Shown: one piece after another, positions 22,482-36,000 of the stretch
How positions within the stretch are numbered: position 1 is the first letter of the stretch
How the letters are laid out: the number at the start of each line of letters is the position of its first letter
Assembly: GCA_015345905.1 (NCBI GenBank)
Contig: JADDTR010000014.1
Coordinates: 620,001-684,000 of the forward strand
Origin: Aotearoamyces nothofagi
Lineage: Eukaryota; Ascomycota; Leotiomycetes; Leotiales; Tympanidaceae
Length of the DNA stretch: 64,000 nt
Reading direction: 5' to 3'
Position numbers and translations under genes: made by a program
Notes under the pieces: model-generated
Databases searched by the model: none
Told to the model about the DNA's origin: nothing
Seen by the model: only the letters and a program-made list of their open reading frames with translations

Positions 22482-23195
22482 CAGGAGGAGCTTTCGGAAG
22501 GGTTCTTCACTATAGCGGTTCGAAAGGTTTGGACGAGCTACGGTGGTGGGCTGTTGCTTGGGCGTAGCCGAACCATTTCGACGTGATAGTACGAGAGCTC
22601 TCTAGTGACAGGGAAGAGTTGCAGGATGTAGTTATACGGTTAAAAGAAGTGATAGAATAGTAGATTTAGGTTATTAACGAGAAAGCATAAGCAAGAGGAA
22701 GGGACTGTTCTGTGTACAGAAGGATAAATGGTGGGAATACATGACTGCTACTTAAGTATTGAGACGTCTGGTACGGACAGGTCTGAATTGCTGAGGAAAT
22801 ATGTTTCTTACGAACCGTAGAGGCGGAGAGAGTTTCCGCCTCAGCATAGCATTACATGTAAGCTATAGTGGTAGGCCATGAGTCATTGGTGTTTGTAGCA
22901 GATTTATTTTACATGAGATATTTGACGGTACTTAAGGCCGTTCTAGCTCGCGTTGTGCTGTACTCAACAATAAATATCTTCACTAACTTCCTCATATTTA
23001 CGCAATTATTTTTCCAGAACCGCTCAATTTACGTTTCATACTGACTGGAAAACCAACCTTCAACCAAACGGAAAAGAGAATTGCTATATACATCCTCCTC
23101 ACTCATCTCTATAGACTTGAACTGACCATTAAAGATGCTCAAGTCGTAAAGATCATGTACAATACATAAATATCATTGCCACTTACTGACGGGCT
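22482..23195. other. spacer, no gene seen
   Basis: 714 bp, A+T-rich. It should hold the promoter of the F-box-like gene and the 3' end of the next minus-strand gene. No other feature is seen. Confidence 0.45.
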
Positions 23196-23939
23196 TCAGT
23201 TAAAGTCTATTTGTATCCTCATCACAATTCCCCATCCACTTTCCGTACCGTAAACACCGAATGGGTTCTGTGTCCTGAATGTTGCTTCCTCTGCCTCAAC
23301 TTCCACCACTATCCTTGATTGGTCAGATGTGTTTTCACCAAACGAAGCGCTTTTTGGCACATCTTTACTCGAAGCGCTCGTAGACGAAGGCATCTTCTTC
23401 CAGAAGGATGACCTAGACCGTTCTGGTAACATGCTGTCTTGAGCGACCGTCGTGGCATTAGAGTTGCTATCCGAAGGTGTGTCATAGACGGGTTGCAAAT
23501 AGCTAGCAAGCCGCCTTGCAACATCTCGATGCTCCCAAAATCTATCATAGTCTCCACTACCCCTGACCCGTTCCTCACGGAAAAAGCAGTCCTCTCCTTG
23601 TAGATCAGCATCTGCGAGCTTTGCATCGGAGCTGACTTTTGATCCTGGGATCATCAGCAATCTGGCTCTCTGCAACCCAGTCTTGCTGTAGTCTTCTAAA
23701 AAGGTCCTGATAGTTGGAGTAAGAGTATTTAGGACTCGTTGGTCTTGTGCGTAGACGTGATCGAGTCTATTCTGCTGCGCGTATTGGATTTGATGGCCTA
23801 AAGAAGACAGCTGGTTCTGTATTCCATCGTAGATACTGGTCTGGGTTGAGGAATTTGCGGCTGGACTTCCGTTAGAGACGGCCTGGTCATAAGAGGGCAG
23901 ATCATTGCCATCGTGTTTGAGCTGTTGAAATCCTGCCAT
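23196..23939 (-). CDS. uncharacterised fungal protein with N-terminal LPSYDQ motif
   Basis: Not recognised as a named family. The frame is open for 337 codons, but the start at MAGFQQLKHD (23939) is preferred because the residues before it are compositionally unlike the rest; this gives 247 residues. Near the N-terminus LPSYDQAV resembles the (L/P)PxY sites that bind WW-domain ubiquitin ligases such as Rsp5. A central stretch (about 35-100, with QNRLDHVYAQDQRVLNTL) looks helical. After a Ser-rich, probably disordered part (about 165-200), the protein ends with beta-rich GWGIVMRIQIDFN. No membrane segment or signal peptide is visible. Confidence 0.65.
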   Translation of the reverse strand: MAGFQQLKHDGNDLPSYDQAVSNGSPAANSSTQTSIYDGIQNQLSSLGHQIQYAQQNRLDHVYAQDQRVLNTLTPTIRTFLEDYSKTGLQRARLLMIPGSKVSSDAKLADADLQGEDCFFREERVRGSGDYDRFWEHRDVARRLASYLQPVYDTPSDSNSNATTVAQDSMLPERSRSSFWKKMPSSTSASSKDVPKSASFGENTSDQSRIVVEVEAEEATFRTQNPFGVYGTESGWGIVMRIQIDFN

Positions 23940-25588
23940 CCTGCTCTCCGACGAAAGCTTGCTCCTGGGTTTCGTTGATTCCCTTAGACGTATGTAGTTT
24001 CTTGATATCGTTGTGATTGATCTCCCGCGATGAATGACTATTTTAGAGACACCAGCCCATGAATATCCACAAGAATAACTTCCTCTTCCCCAAGTATTAA
24101 GATGTCGATGACGCTGATATGAACCGCCATACAATGGCGAGTGGCCAACCGCTAATCCTTTGATGGACTGATGTCCGATAGCACGATCATCAACTAGGTA
24201 CCTACCCAAGTATCCGGCAAGGTCGCCACATGCGCCTTGAGCTGGCTCGGAGGAGGTTCAAGGATTCCACAGTGAGGCAATGAGGTCTGGAGATGCACCA
24301 CCAACTCTGGGCAGTCGCGGGAAGGTGTAGGGGAAGCTAGGCAGACATGAACGCACCGCCTCTCAAGCCAAATAGCATCTAGACTCGTCTTGGCTGACTT
24401 CACGCCTACACGCCAATACGATAGCGCAACGCAGCGAAGAAGGCGCAAGGTCCTCACGGAATGCACGATGGGGATGCAGGTGGCAGGCACGGCTGCAACA
24501 AGGCCACAGGTTATATATCCCCGTATATGCTGTTTACACGGGATGGCTACCGGGCATGGTCGGACAGGGCTGTAGACAGAGGAAACTCCCCAGGACGTGG
24601 CCTGGCAAGACGAAGCCGGCGATATAGCCACTTACTGTCGTTCATTGACTCACGGGGGACGGGAGCCGAAATACCGACTTGCACGCCCGAAGGATCTACT
24701 GCCGCTGTCATGCAAGGATCGCATCACGAGGGCGGACGCCCGCCTCAGCATGCAACTACGCCGGTCGCTACGAGCAACTTGGCAGATCCAACGCTTCTGG
24801 CGGCCTTCTGGTGCATCCTTTGGTGGCTCATGGGGTGTTTGGCAACTTGGCAAGGCTGACTACGGGGGCCGCAGGGGCCACGGGACTCCCCGATCTTCCC
24901 TTACTGGCACCGTCCACCGCCCGTTGCTGTTCACACCCTGAGTTTCCCATTTGACACCGAGGACGCCATGCTATGTTTGTTCAGGTGCAGAAGAAATGGC
25001 ATGCCCGTACAGCGATGGCAGTGGCGATGACGGTGGGTTTCCGCTCCGCTCCTCCTTCTCTAGGAATTGATGTCCTCTCCATCACATACCGTAGCAGGTC
25101 CGACTAAGAGCCTTAGAAATCCTCTGCAAGCCCCGCTTCCAACCGTTGTTCAGTAAGTATGGTTTAACTTTCTTAGGAACTTCAGCTGAAGTGGACGGGC
25201 TTTCCAATGTAAGCCCGATGACCAGACCCAGCTATATATATTGGTGAGGAGGTCTACCTTTCCTGCAATTCATCTTTTCTCAGACACTCAATTACCATCA
25301 TTACCAGGTCTACTCATTACCTACCAACGTTGCTTCGTATTGGACAAGATTATATACAAGGCACCAGCGATACGATACACTTATTAATGATACCCTCACT
25401 ACTCGATTGACTCGATTGGTAGGCTGTAAGTGAACCAAATCTCTCATCTATATTAAACCACAGCTTCTGAGTTTGGCTGTTTAGACCCAGTTCTTGAACA
25501 AGACGTTAACATTGGACCTCCAAAATCTTACATCAAAGAAATCGTCAAAGTACTACAACCTTTATATCAATACAAAGCGGCCGTCAAG
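23940..25588. other. long G+C-richer spacer upstream of the flotillin gene
   Basis: No gene is supported. Overlapping chance frames on both strands at 24.2-24.95 kb reflect raised G+C, not coding, and none has a domain. The right end (from about 25.2 kb) looks like a promoter and leader for the flotillin gene: a TATA-like run, a pyrimidine-rich stretch, then an A+C-rich leader. Confidence 0.45.
25233..25240 (+). promoter_or_regulatory. TATA-like box upstream of flotillin
   Basis: TATATATA followed by a C/T-rich stretch with CAATT and ACCATC leader-like sequence, 349 bases before the start codon. Plausible core promoter if the leader is long or spliced. Confidence 0.4.
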
Positions 25589-27356
25589 ATGTGGGAAACA
25601 GCCGCTCCTGATCAGTACATCGCCATCACAGGCGCCGGTATTAAGAACATAAAAATATGCAAGAAGGCCTGGGTGTATCCATTCCAAAGAGTAGGTTCTT
25701 CGTTGGCTATGGCCAGCATCGTTAACTGACGCTACCACCAGTACATGAAATTCAGTGTTCAGCCCAGAGACTACCCAATGAAGCTTCGTGCGATGACCAA
25801 AGAAAAGCTGCAGTTTGAACTTCCAGTCGTTTTTACCGTGGGCCCAGATGTGAACCAACGAGGCGAAAATGCTCCCGAGTCCAGGCCTTCAGATTCCAGA
25901 TACGCTTCAGAAGATAAAGGGGATGCACTTATGAAGTACTCAATGCTTCTTGCAGATTCGAGTAATAAGCACGAGGTACATGATCACATTGAGAGTATTG
26001 TGAAAGGCATTATTGAGGGAGAGACCCGTGTCCTGGTTAGCGCAATGAGCAAGCTTTTACCCATTCTTGAAATCTCTATGTAGCTACTAACCAGCTATAA
26101 TAGCTATGGAGGAAGTCTTCGCAGAACGTGAGCAGTTCAAGAAACGGGTCGAGCATAACATCTCCCAAGAACTTGATCAATTTGGCCTGAAGATCTATAA
26201 CGTCAACGTCAAAGAACTTGATGATGCTCCTGATTCAAACTACTTCGCCTCCCAGAGAATGAAGGCCCATGAGGGCGCCAGCAACCAGGCCCGAGTTGAC
26301 GTGGCCGAAGCTCAATTACACGGTAATGTCGGTGAAGCCGACCGACAAGGACGACAGAATCGAGAGATTGCCAAAATTCACGCCGAGACAGCTGTCCAGA
26401 AGACGGAGCGTGACACAGAAAAGTCTCAAGCCGAAGCTCTTCTTGCCACTCGAAAGGCAGCTTTTGACCGAGACGTCCACATTGCTCAGATCGAGGCAAC
26501 TCGTGCCACTGAAGTTAGGGATGAGGAGCTGAGGAAAACTGTGGAGCATAGGAGAGCAGAGACAGAGATCGAGCGTCTCAGAGCTGTGGATGTTGTCAAG
26601 GCTACTATTTTGAGAGAGTCCAAGCAACAGGCCTCCGACGCGAAAGCTTATGAAATGACAGCCGCGTCCGATGCAGGTAAGTTTACCAACTCATAGCAAT
26701 AATGGGATCTTTGAATGTATCTTGAACTGGGTTTTAATACTGTATTAGATCTCTACCGCGAACAAAAGGCCGCTGATGCATACGCATACAAGACGCAGAT
26801 CCACGCTGAAGCAGCCTGTAAGTCCTCTCTCTCTCTCTACCCCACCACGCCAATCGCTAACAACTATTTTTCAGTTCTCGCCGCCGCAAAAGACGCCGAA
26901 GCTACTCTCCTTCGGCAAACAAAAGAAGCTGAAGGTGCTCTCGCATTGCAAACGAAAACAGCTGAAGGTCTCACGCAAATGGCCGAAGCATATTCCAAAA
27001 TGGCCACGGCATTTGGCGGATCACAAGGCCTAATCCAATACATGATGATCGAAAAGGGTATCTACGGCGAGCTCGCCCGCGCCAACGCGCAAGCTATCCA
27101 GGGCATGCAGCCGAAGATGACAATCTGGAACACCGGCTCTAACGCCGGTGCTGGCGCGGATGGGAATGGAAATGGTGCTGACGCCGCGGCGGCGATCCGG
27201 AATACTTATCAGATGCTTCCGCCGCTGATGAGTACTATTAATGAACAAACTGGTATCCATCTTCCCGAATGGCAGTTTGGGAAGTTGACCAACCAAATTA
27301 CGGAGAAGCAAGTCAACCATGGAGCAAGTAACTCTAGGAGAGAAGGGGTTGCTTAA
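25589..27356 (+). CDS. flotillin-like SPFH-domain protein
   Basis: A flotillin/reggie homologue, a membrane-associated scaffold of sterol-rich plasma-membrane domains (FloA type in filamentous fungi). Five exons: 25589-25690, 25742-26048, 26104-26676, 26749-26817 and 26875-27356, giving 510 residues. It begins MWETAAPDQYIAITGAGIKN, as in other fungal flotillins. The SPFH domain fills about 1-190, with LRAMTKEKLQFELPVVFTVG. A long Ala/Glu/Arg/Lys coiled coil follows to about 400, rich in AEAxxA repeats. Intron 2 is a GC-AG intron (GCAAGC...AATAG, with a CTAAC branch site); only this junction restores the conserved SAM-TMEEVFAERE. The C-terminus has a Gly/Asn-rich patch. Confidence 0.9.
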
Positions 27357-28147
27357 GCTCAGACATGAGTTCGGCACATCATACGTTTGTTTCTTATTGC
27401 GCCACTTTTCCAATGTTGTTAGTTTGCTTGGTGTTGGTGGCTAGTTGAATACTTTCCTAGTCCATAGTTTCTCGATGGAGTAATTAGCTGAATCAGTTGT
27501 ACATGAATTAAACACGATTTATTGCAGAATATTAGACCCCAAGTCGAAGTTTATTTTGGGAATCGGAACACTATATATAATCAGTACATGCTGCTATTTC
27601 CACATGACCTATAGATTGACCTGCAACTGCAGTTTAGATTAAGAAAAGCTCCCAAGAACATAAGTTGAGAGTATTAAAACTTAAACTACTACCTATATAT
27701 TTTGTTAGAGATACGTTATTAGTTTCATTGCTGTACCTTTAGAAAATGATAATGCATTTTATTAAAAATATAAGTATTACATTACTATACACAAAAACAA
27801 TCAAAAGAAGCTGTCAATTTGTCGTTAAGGAGGACGAACTAAGAAGTAAACTACAAACTCGTAAAGGGAATTTATAGATTTCTCTTACTTGTATATAAAA
27901 TCATAAAGCAGTAGTATATCTCTACACAATACTGCTGTCTACTTATAGTAAAAATGCAGGAAAAGCCCAACCCCTGAATTTGAGAGTGCTCAATATCTCA
28001 ACTGCGGAGAGATCCGCGACCCTACTTGGCGCTTGCTCGCTTCAGGCATAGCTAGTCTCAAGCTTAATTCGAGCCTCATGACGATAACACCGCCTCTAGG
28101 GTAGCTCTTGGAGACAATTTGGATGTGCTTTCCAGCATGTTGATGAC
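27357..28147. other. A+T-rich spacer between flotillin and VPS11
   Basis: 791 bp, strongly A+T-rich at 27.65-27.95 kb with no open frame of note. It holds the flotillin 3' end and the VPS11 promoter. Confidence 0.45.
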
Positions 28148-31100
28148 ATGGCATTAACTTCTGTGAGTTTACAAAGCTTCTGTGCACAGTAAAATACCCA
28201 TAGCTGACAGCATACAGTGGAAAACCTTCGATTTCTTCGAAGTAACCCAAATCAAACCGCCCGACGAGGAGACCGCGTCATTCTTCGAAAACAATGAGAT
28301 CAGCTGTGTGTGCTCCGGATCAGACAGCCTTTTTATAGGTAGCTATGACGGAGTAGTACGGATCCTCTCGTCAAACTTCAAGATCCAGCGATCATTCCAG
28401 GCGCACGATGTTGGCTCGGTTACGCATATGAAGCAGGTGGAGGGGACATCTTTATTGGTCACAATAGCTGTGCGTACTTTGTTCTGTGCGCGATGAGAAA
28501 TAGGAGCTGATATACTGTAGGAGGATTTATCGAACGAACCAGTGTTGAAAGTATGGGCACTAGATAAAACGGTAAAGAAGACGGGCTTGCCGACTTGCCA
28601 ATCTACGTTGAGTATACAGAATGGACGAAAACAGTTCCCTGTGTGTATTGATGGCACTTTAATTTAAAATAGAGGTTTTACTAACATTAATAGATATCTG
28701 CCTTTACGGCTCTTGACGATTTATCGCAGCTGGCTGTTGGATTTGCAAACGGAGCAGTAACTGTTATCAGAGGTGACCTGATCCATGACCGGGGTGCAAA
28801 ACAGAGGACAATTTTCGAGTCAGAAGAGCCCGTCACAGGAGTTGAATTCAGAGAGGTCGAAAAATTCACGACTCTATACGTTGCAACTACTGAGCGGATC
28901 CTCAAACTAGTCATATCGGGCAAGGGACAAGGACAGCCGGCTAGAACAATTGAGGACATGGGCTGCAGTGTTGGATGCATGACTGTCGATAAGCGAAATG
29001 GAGATATTGTTGTCGTTCGAGAGGATGCAATCTACTACTATGGCTTGGATGGTCGAGGTCCCTGCTATGCTTACGACGGCCCGAAAACTCTAGTTGAGAC
29101 ATATGAGGATTATGTAGCTCTGGTATCGCCTCCTGCTAATTCAACCTCTACAAAATCCACCACTCTTCGGCGTTTTGGCGGAGCTCAAGCCGACGAGATT
29201 TTCAATACCTCAACTTTCACTCTTTTAGATACAGATTTAAAGTTTGTAGCGCACTCGGAGTCTCTAGTTTCACAAATCGCGTCTCTCTTTACGGTATGGG
29301 GTGATCTCTTCACTCTTACCCAGGATGGCAAGGTAAGGAGCCTAGATTTCATTCTACTCTCTCCGTGCTAACATATTAAGATTCATCGTTATCACGAAAA
29401 GTCTCTGCAACAAAGGCTCGAGATCCTTTATCAGAGGAATCTGTTTTTACCCGCTATCAACGTGGCCCAAAAAGCTGGTATGGAACCCCAACAGCAGAAT
29501 GTCATTTTCCGGAAATATGCCGATTACCTATATCAAAAGCAAGACTATGATGGTGCGATGCAGCAATATCTCAAAGCCATCGACAACACAGAGCCATCAC
29601 AAGTCATTCGAAAAGTATGAAACCTAGTGCAGAATACATCATTAATACTAACAGAAATAGTTCCTTGACACGCAACGAATACACAACCTGATAGAATATC
29701 TTGAGGAACTCCACGAACACCATAAAGCTACCGCTGACCACACCACGCTTCTACTAAATTGTTATGCAAAACTGAAGGACATTGACAAGCTCGAAAAGTT
29801 TATCAAGTCGCCAGGAGATCTTAAATTTGATCTTGACACTGCTATTTCCATGTGTCGGCAAGGCGGCTATTACGACCAAGCAGCATATCTTGCTACGAAA
29901 CATGAAGAGCACGAACTCGTGGTAGACATCTTAATTGAAGATTCGAAGAAGTACGAAGAGGCTTTGCAATACATCTGTCAACTTGAGCCTGAAGCAGTAA
30001 GTCCAACTACAACCGATTTGCTGTTAACTACTGATTTTATATCAGGCATATCCAAACCTCATGAAATATGCGAGAGTATTGCTTGAAAACTGCTCAAAGC
30101 ACGCAACAGAAGTCTTTATTGACTACTATACCGGCCATTACCAACCGAAGAAAGAACTGGATGTTACAAGATCAGAGTCTCGAACACCTGAAGGGGGCTA
30201 TGCGGCTAGTGCCGCCAACGCAGTACAAAACCTGACAAATCTACTTCCATTGCCATATATGAATACTGCCGCAATAGCCTCGCCTGGAACGAACGGAAAC
30301 ATAAAGCCTACCATTAGTGACCAAGTTATTCAAGAGGAGACAGAATTTGATGTTCCCAAATACTCTCCGCCACGGCCGCGAACTGCCTTTTCATCATTCG
30401 TGGACCATCCAAACGAGTTCATAGTATTTTTAGAGGCCTGTCTTAAGGAGGCTGACCTGAATGAAGGCAACAAAGTCGACTTATACACCACCCTCTTCGA
30501 GATGTATTTGCATAAAGCAAATGAGAAGAATGGCGATGATAGGGAAATATGGGAGACTAAAGCAAAGAAGCTCATAGAGGGTCATGACATACCAATTGAT
30601 ACCTCTAATGTGCTGCTGTTATCACACTTATCCGGCTTTCGCGATGGAACTATCCTTGTTAGAGAACAAGCTGGCTTGCGCTTTGACATCTTCCGTTCAT
30701 ATACTTCTGCAAAAGATACCCGTGGTGCCATTAAAGCCCTCCGGAAGTACGGTCCCCAAGAGCCTCAACTCTATCCAGCAGCACTATCATATTTTACCTC
30801 TGATCCTCGTATTTTAGAAGAGGCAGGGGAAGAACTTAACGTGGTGCTCAAGAAGATTAATGAAGATGCCCTCATGGCACCGTTACAGGTGATCCAAACT
30901 TTGAGCACGAATGCCGTGGCCACAATGGGCATGGTGAAAGCCTATCTGCAAGAGACAATCGAGCGAGAACGAAAAGAGATATCTAACAACCGCCGATTAA
31001 TCGATTCTTACCGGACGGAGACTGAAAATAAACGAAAAGATATTGACGACTTAGGTAGCAAGCCTGCAGTTTTCCAACCGGGACGATGTGCTGCATGTGG

Positions 31101-31371
31101 GGATAGGCTAGATCTACCAGCTGTACATTTCCTATGCAAGCATAGCTTCCACCAAAAATGTCTTAATGTACAGCCCGGCGAAGAGGATAAGGCAGAATGC
31201 CCAAGGTGCGCGCAGAGTAATGCAACGATTAAAGCAATTAGAAGGGCCCAGGATGAGAGTGCAGATAGGCATGATATGTTTCAGGATGCTCTGCAAAGGT
31301 CACATGATAGATTTGGAACCATCAGCGAGTTTTTTGGGCGTGGAGTCATGTCAGCACCGACAGTGGATTAG
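28148..31371 (+). CDS. VPS11: vacuolar sorting protein VPS11 (HOPS/CORVET core subunit, RING)
   Basis: A core subunit of the HOPS and CORVET tethers for endosome and vacuole fusion. Seven exons: 28148-28162, 28218-28469, 28521-28640, 28694-29332, 29381-29614, 29661-29996 and 30046-31371, giving 973 residues. Exon 1 is 15 nt and encodes only MALTS, and splicing restores MALTSWKTFDFFEVTQ. The N-terminal third is a WD40-like propeller. A clathrin-heavy-chain-like helical repeat region follows, with RQGGYYDQAAYLATKHEEHE. The C-terminal RING-H2 lies at about 879-925: CAACGDRL, then HFLCKHSFHQKC and CPRC. All introns are 46-55 nt GT-AG. The length is close to the usual range. Confidence 0.95.
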
Positions 31372-31552
31372 GGATATATGCCATATCATAACAAACCAAC
31401 TTCTACGTCTTAAGCCGATTTTTAAAGCCGGGAATGATGGCACCGTCAGTGACTATATAATATGTCTCTTTCGGAAAGATATATTATGATAAACCAGCGT
31501 TTTTGTTGAAGAATAATATGCAGAATTTTTGCTCTTACATAAGATACTTGAC

Positions 31553-32613
31553 TTATCCCAGCTTACCCGGTACAACAGGATGTCCTGCACTCAATCCGCC
31601 ATCTACTGCCCAAGCCTGGCCATTCACATAGCTCGCCTCGTCACTTCCTAAGAACAACGCCACTCTTGCAACTTCGTCCGCATGTGCACCTCTCCTTAAA
31701 GGATTTAACTGCCCAATCTTATTCTCCGTACCTCTAGCGCGAGCCGAATCATACATTACGGCTGTCATACCCGTTTCAATAACACCTGGGCATATAGCAT
31801 TGATTCTAATGCCAGTTCCTGCAAGTTGGAAAGCAATGGTCTGTGCCAACGAGATTACCGAGGCTTTCGAGGCAGAATAGTCGGTTGAGCCGGCGTTGGA
31901 ACGGAGTCCGGCTACAGAAGCTGTGCCAATTATACTTCCAGATGGATATTTCTTGTCGGAAGACGTCTTCATCATTGCTGGCGCAGCATATTTAGCGCCA
32001 AGGAACACACTACATAGATAATATCAGCACGCACTATCAGTCTACTATCGAAGCAAGCAACCTACCTGACAACATTGGTCTTCAGGGTGGCTAGGAACTC
32101 ATCCTCCGTAATATCTGTGAATATCTTGATCTGGCCAACGATTCCTGCGTTGGCAAAGAAGATATCAAGACGGCCATATGTATCAATCGCATGGTCAACC
32201 ACCGCCTTCACCGATCGCTCATCTGCGGCATCGAACTGTCGAGTGTGGACTTTGCACTCCGGATATAACGAATTTAGCTCACGCTTATGCGTCTCGAGGT
32301 TGGAGTCATTGAAGTCGCAGATATAAACCACCTTGGCACCGTTCTGGGCGAATTGATGAGCTGATGCACGTCCAATGCCCAATGGAGAATTGGCCCCTGG
32401 ATCATTGTTAGTGGCCCATCGTTGACAGCTAATAAGCAATTATCAAGAGGGTTAACCTGTGATGATAACAACTTTTCCCTTCACTCTTGGTCCAGTTGAG
32501 TCTGGTGCTATCTTCTTGAGTTTGGGTATATTTTCGAAATTGCCAAGATCTCCAATGGGAGCTACAAGTTGCTCGCTCACAGCTTCGAGTCTCCGTTTTG
32601 CTATGGTAGTCAT
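31553..32613 (-). CDS. short-chain dehydrogenase/reductase
   Basis: A classical NAD(P)-dependent oxidoreductase; the substrate cannot be read from sequence. Exons 32613-32457, 32396-32066 and 32009-31553 give 314 residues. An N-terminal extension of about 45 residues precedes the Rossmann fold. The cofactor loop is TGANSPLGIG at 52-61, completed by splicing of exons 1 and 2. NAG of NAGIVG follows, and the catalytic triad region has Ser at about 194 with YSASK at 207-211. ICPGVIETGM and the C-terminal YVNGQAWAVDGG are standard for the family. Asp in YICDFNDSN after strand 2 suggests preference for NAD over NADP (inference). It is divergent from the TBC gene and converges on VPS11. Confidence 0.88.
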
Positions 32614-33056
32614 CGTTTCGAAGGCTGGAGCATGCTACTAAACCTGCTCCTCTACCACAGATAATCCTTGAATCTCCATGAGAAGACTTACGAATTGTGG
32701 TATGGAGTTATTAAGTACATGTAGTCATTTTTATCGTCTCTATAAGCGGGGAGATCTGGGGAAGTCTACGGTTGTCGTCCGTCAGCCGAGGCTCGACGTC
32801 AACAAGGTTTACAAGGATGCCTGATAAACAGATAAGGTATGCGTAAGGCACCAATGCATAGAATCGCGCGACGAGAGGGTCAGGTTCCGTGATAGTCCAA
32901 AATGTCTGTATGAGTGATTTGTCCCATTTCTGGTGTGATTTAATGCCATTTCTTGCAAAAATTGCGTCTTCGTGTTTCAGGGTGATATATCAATGCGTGC
33001 ACGTCCGTATTTCAGTTGATTGTAAGCTTGTGGGTCCTCTCCGTGCCATCCTTAAA
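32614..33056. promoter_or_regulatory. shared divergent promoter region, dehydrogenase/TBC gene
   Basis: 443 bp between divergent starts. The TBC frame stays open for 56 codons upstream of the chosen ATG, but that part is unlike the rest of the protein and is treated as leader. Confidence 0.4.
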
Positions 33057-36000
33057 ATGACGACAATGGATTTCCGCGTATTTACAGGTACTGACAAGGG
33101 CCAGCAGAGCTTTGCAACTTCACCAGATCCCATTCATATCCTCGACTTTCTATACAAGCCTGCTTTCACAGAAGCCTCGTTAGTTGCATGCCATACGGAT
33201 GCATTTGCCACAACCATAAGGAGGCTTTACGGAGGTGCAATGGACCTTGATACGTCCCATCATCTCCACCGGTCCGCATCAACACAGTCCACTACCTCTT
33301 CAAGAAGCCAACGCTCCCAGACAGTGCGTGGGAAACCCCGCAAATATGCGTCATATGCATCGAGTACAACGTCTTCGATTACGCCTTCCGATAAGTCGTT
33401 GACAAGCTTTCCGTCGTTCTCTCCGGAGTCGCCTAGAGTGTTGGACGCGGTGCTCACTACAGATGGTACTGCTAATCCACCACGGAAGTCATCAAACCCC
33501 ACCTCTTCTACAGTCGATAGCTTGACCACCTCATCGCCATTACAGATACGGAGGACTGCACTATTTGATGACGCGCCTTTGAGCACGTCGGACGTTCCTG
33601 GAGCTCTCCACCACGCGAATGACGAACATATCGAGCGACTCATTGCAAGAAATGGCGCTATTACATTGGTCAGACAGATTGCAGAGGATTTGGCGCAGCG
33701 CGATGCGCAAATAGCTGTACTACGTCGGAAGGCAGAGGTCAGAGAACGTGCATTGAGGAAGATAATCCTAGAGTGTGGTCTCTCAAATTTAGATCTAGAG
33801 ACCCGTTTGCGTAGTATTGAGGAGGGATCTAAAGCCACGGATACTAGTCTGACGAATAACTCGCGAGCAGCTGGGTTGGAACATCTCATAAATGATGCGA
33901 TAAGTGAAAGTGTCGATTTTGGAGATCACGAACCAGAAGGTGATGCCACCATTCGAGCAAATGATTCACGTAAATCTGCCGATCTAAGCATCCAGGACAA
34001 GGGTACACTGAGGGGCTGGAAGGACTATATTTGGGGAAGTGGGACGAGTAAGAGGAGTAGTCGAGCAAACAGTATAAATGACGATACCGACACTACTTCC
34101 AAGGCTGCGACAGCATATTATAGCAAAACGGGAGGACGTCAAACTGTGTTACAGAATGACTTATTTCGCCCACCCGAGGTAGATGGTACCCGGAGTTCGA
34201 GCCGTGCTTCAAGCACCCAAACTGGAAACCTGGGGCAAGGACGCAAAGTGTCATTGGCGACAATGGCTCTGAAACTTGTTGCTGGAAATGCAAGTCGGGA
34301 TGCCGATAATGGAGTTTCTGGTCGTGGCCGAGCCAACAGCTCAACAGACGCCTTTCGCGGCAGAACCCCTTCGTCGGTAAGCGCGCGCACATCGGCGTCT
34401 GCGAAGTCAGTACTGCAAAGTCAAGGCCCGAAGAATATACCGACTGTCAGGCGAATGACTGCCGCTGGTGGTGGAGGTCTTAACGGTACGGTCCGAGCAC
34501 CGCCTCCAGATAGATGGGACACAATGGGTGCCAGTCCTCAGAACACTGCATCTGCTGGTGCAGAAAACTACGGCCCAGTTGAGATGGATGCTATCTTGCC
34601 TCCTGATCAGCAGCCGCCTACTCTGACCTACCTTTACAACAATAACGGCTATAATCCCGAGTTTCTGACAGATCGTTTTGGTTTTATATATGATCAACGA
34701 CGCAAGAAGAGGCAAAAGGAAGCTACGGAAACCTTGCAAAAGACAAAACGCCATAGCCGTGTCGAGATGCTAAGTAGCGCTCGCGGCGGAATCTCACCCA
34801 TCGCTGATGACATGGATACGGGTGGAGATGATGACTCATTGGATACGAGGCCTGATACTCCCGCTTCTGCTGATGATCGTGTGGAGGATGGCAAGCCTGC
34901 GAAACGATGGCAGGATTACCTCAAGATTGCGACTTTCCCAACAGAGCTGCTTTCACACACCCCTTCCGGCAGCATCCCAGCTCTTGAAGTCTTCCAAGGC
35001 GATGATGGACCAAAGTCACCAGGCATTACTACCGAAGATCGCGGGTTTCTGCCTCCAGCTGGGACTGTGGTAGCCCTCCCTGCATTGTCTGTTGTTTCGG
35101 ACCACGCAACTATCTCGAAGCCTGCACCAGCGACGTCAGTGACCGCTTTGGCTAAAGAGGATGTTGAGCCGGTCAAATTACTACTTGAGCAGCTTGGCGA
35201 AGTTCACGATTCGTTGCAACGAGATAAAACTGTGAAATGGAATGACTTCCTTAGAAAGGTCCGTGCTGAGCGAAAGCGTGAGGGCGATGCTGCAAGAGCA
35301 GCAGCAGGAGAGACGAAATCTCAGCGTGCTATGACAGTAATGCCCGAAGCCTCTTTGGCCGATGGAGAGATGATTGGCGTTTCTGGATTGGGAAACAAAG
35401 GCAAGGTTGGACGTGCCAAATGGAATGAATTCAAGACTCTTGTGCTCGGGGGAATACCAGTTGCCTATCGCGCGAAAATTTGGGCTGAGTGCTCCGGCGC
35501 GGCTGCTTTACGAGTGCCAGGATATTACGATGAACTCGTCGCTAATCGAGGAGGCCAAGACGACCCTACGATAGTTTCACAGATTAAGATGGACATCAAT
35601 CGGACTCTAACCGATAACATATTCTTCCGCCGCGGTCCTGGTGTCGCAAAGTTAAACGAAGTCCTCCTGGCTTACTCACGGAGGAATCCGGAGGTTGGAT
35701 ACTGTCAAGGAATGAACTTGATCACGGCTTGCCTATTACTGATCATGCCTACTGCGGAGGATGCTTTCTGGGTTCTCACCAGTATCATCGAGAATATCTT
35801 ACCACAAGGTTACTACGATCATAGTTTGCTGGCATCACGTGCCGACCAGCAAGTTCTTCGCCAATACGTTGCTGAAATCCTGCCGAGGCTGTCTTCTCAC
35901 CTTGATGATCTTGGTATTGAGCTGGAAGCCTTAACCTTTCAATGGTTTTTAAGCGTCTTCACTGACTGTCTGTCTGCGGAAGCACTTTTCCGGGTTTGGG

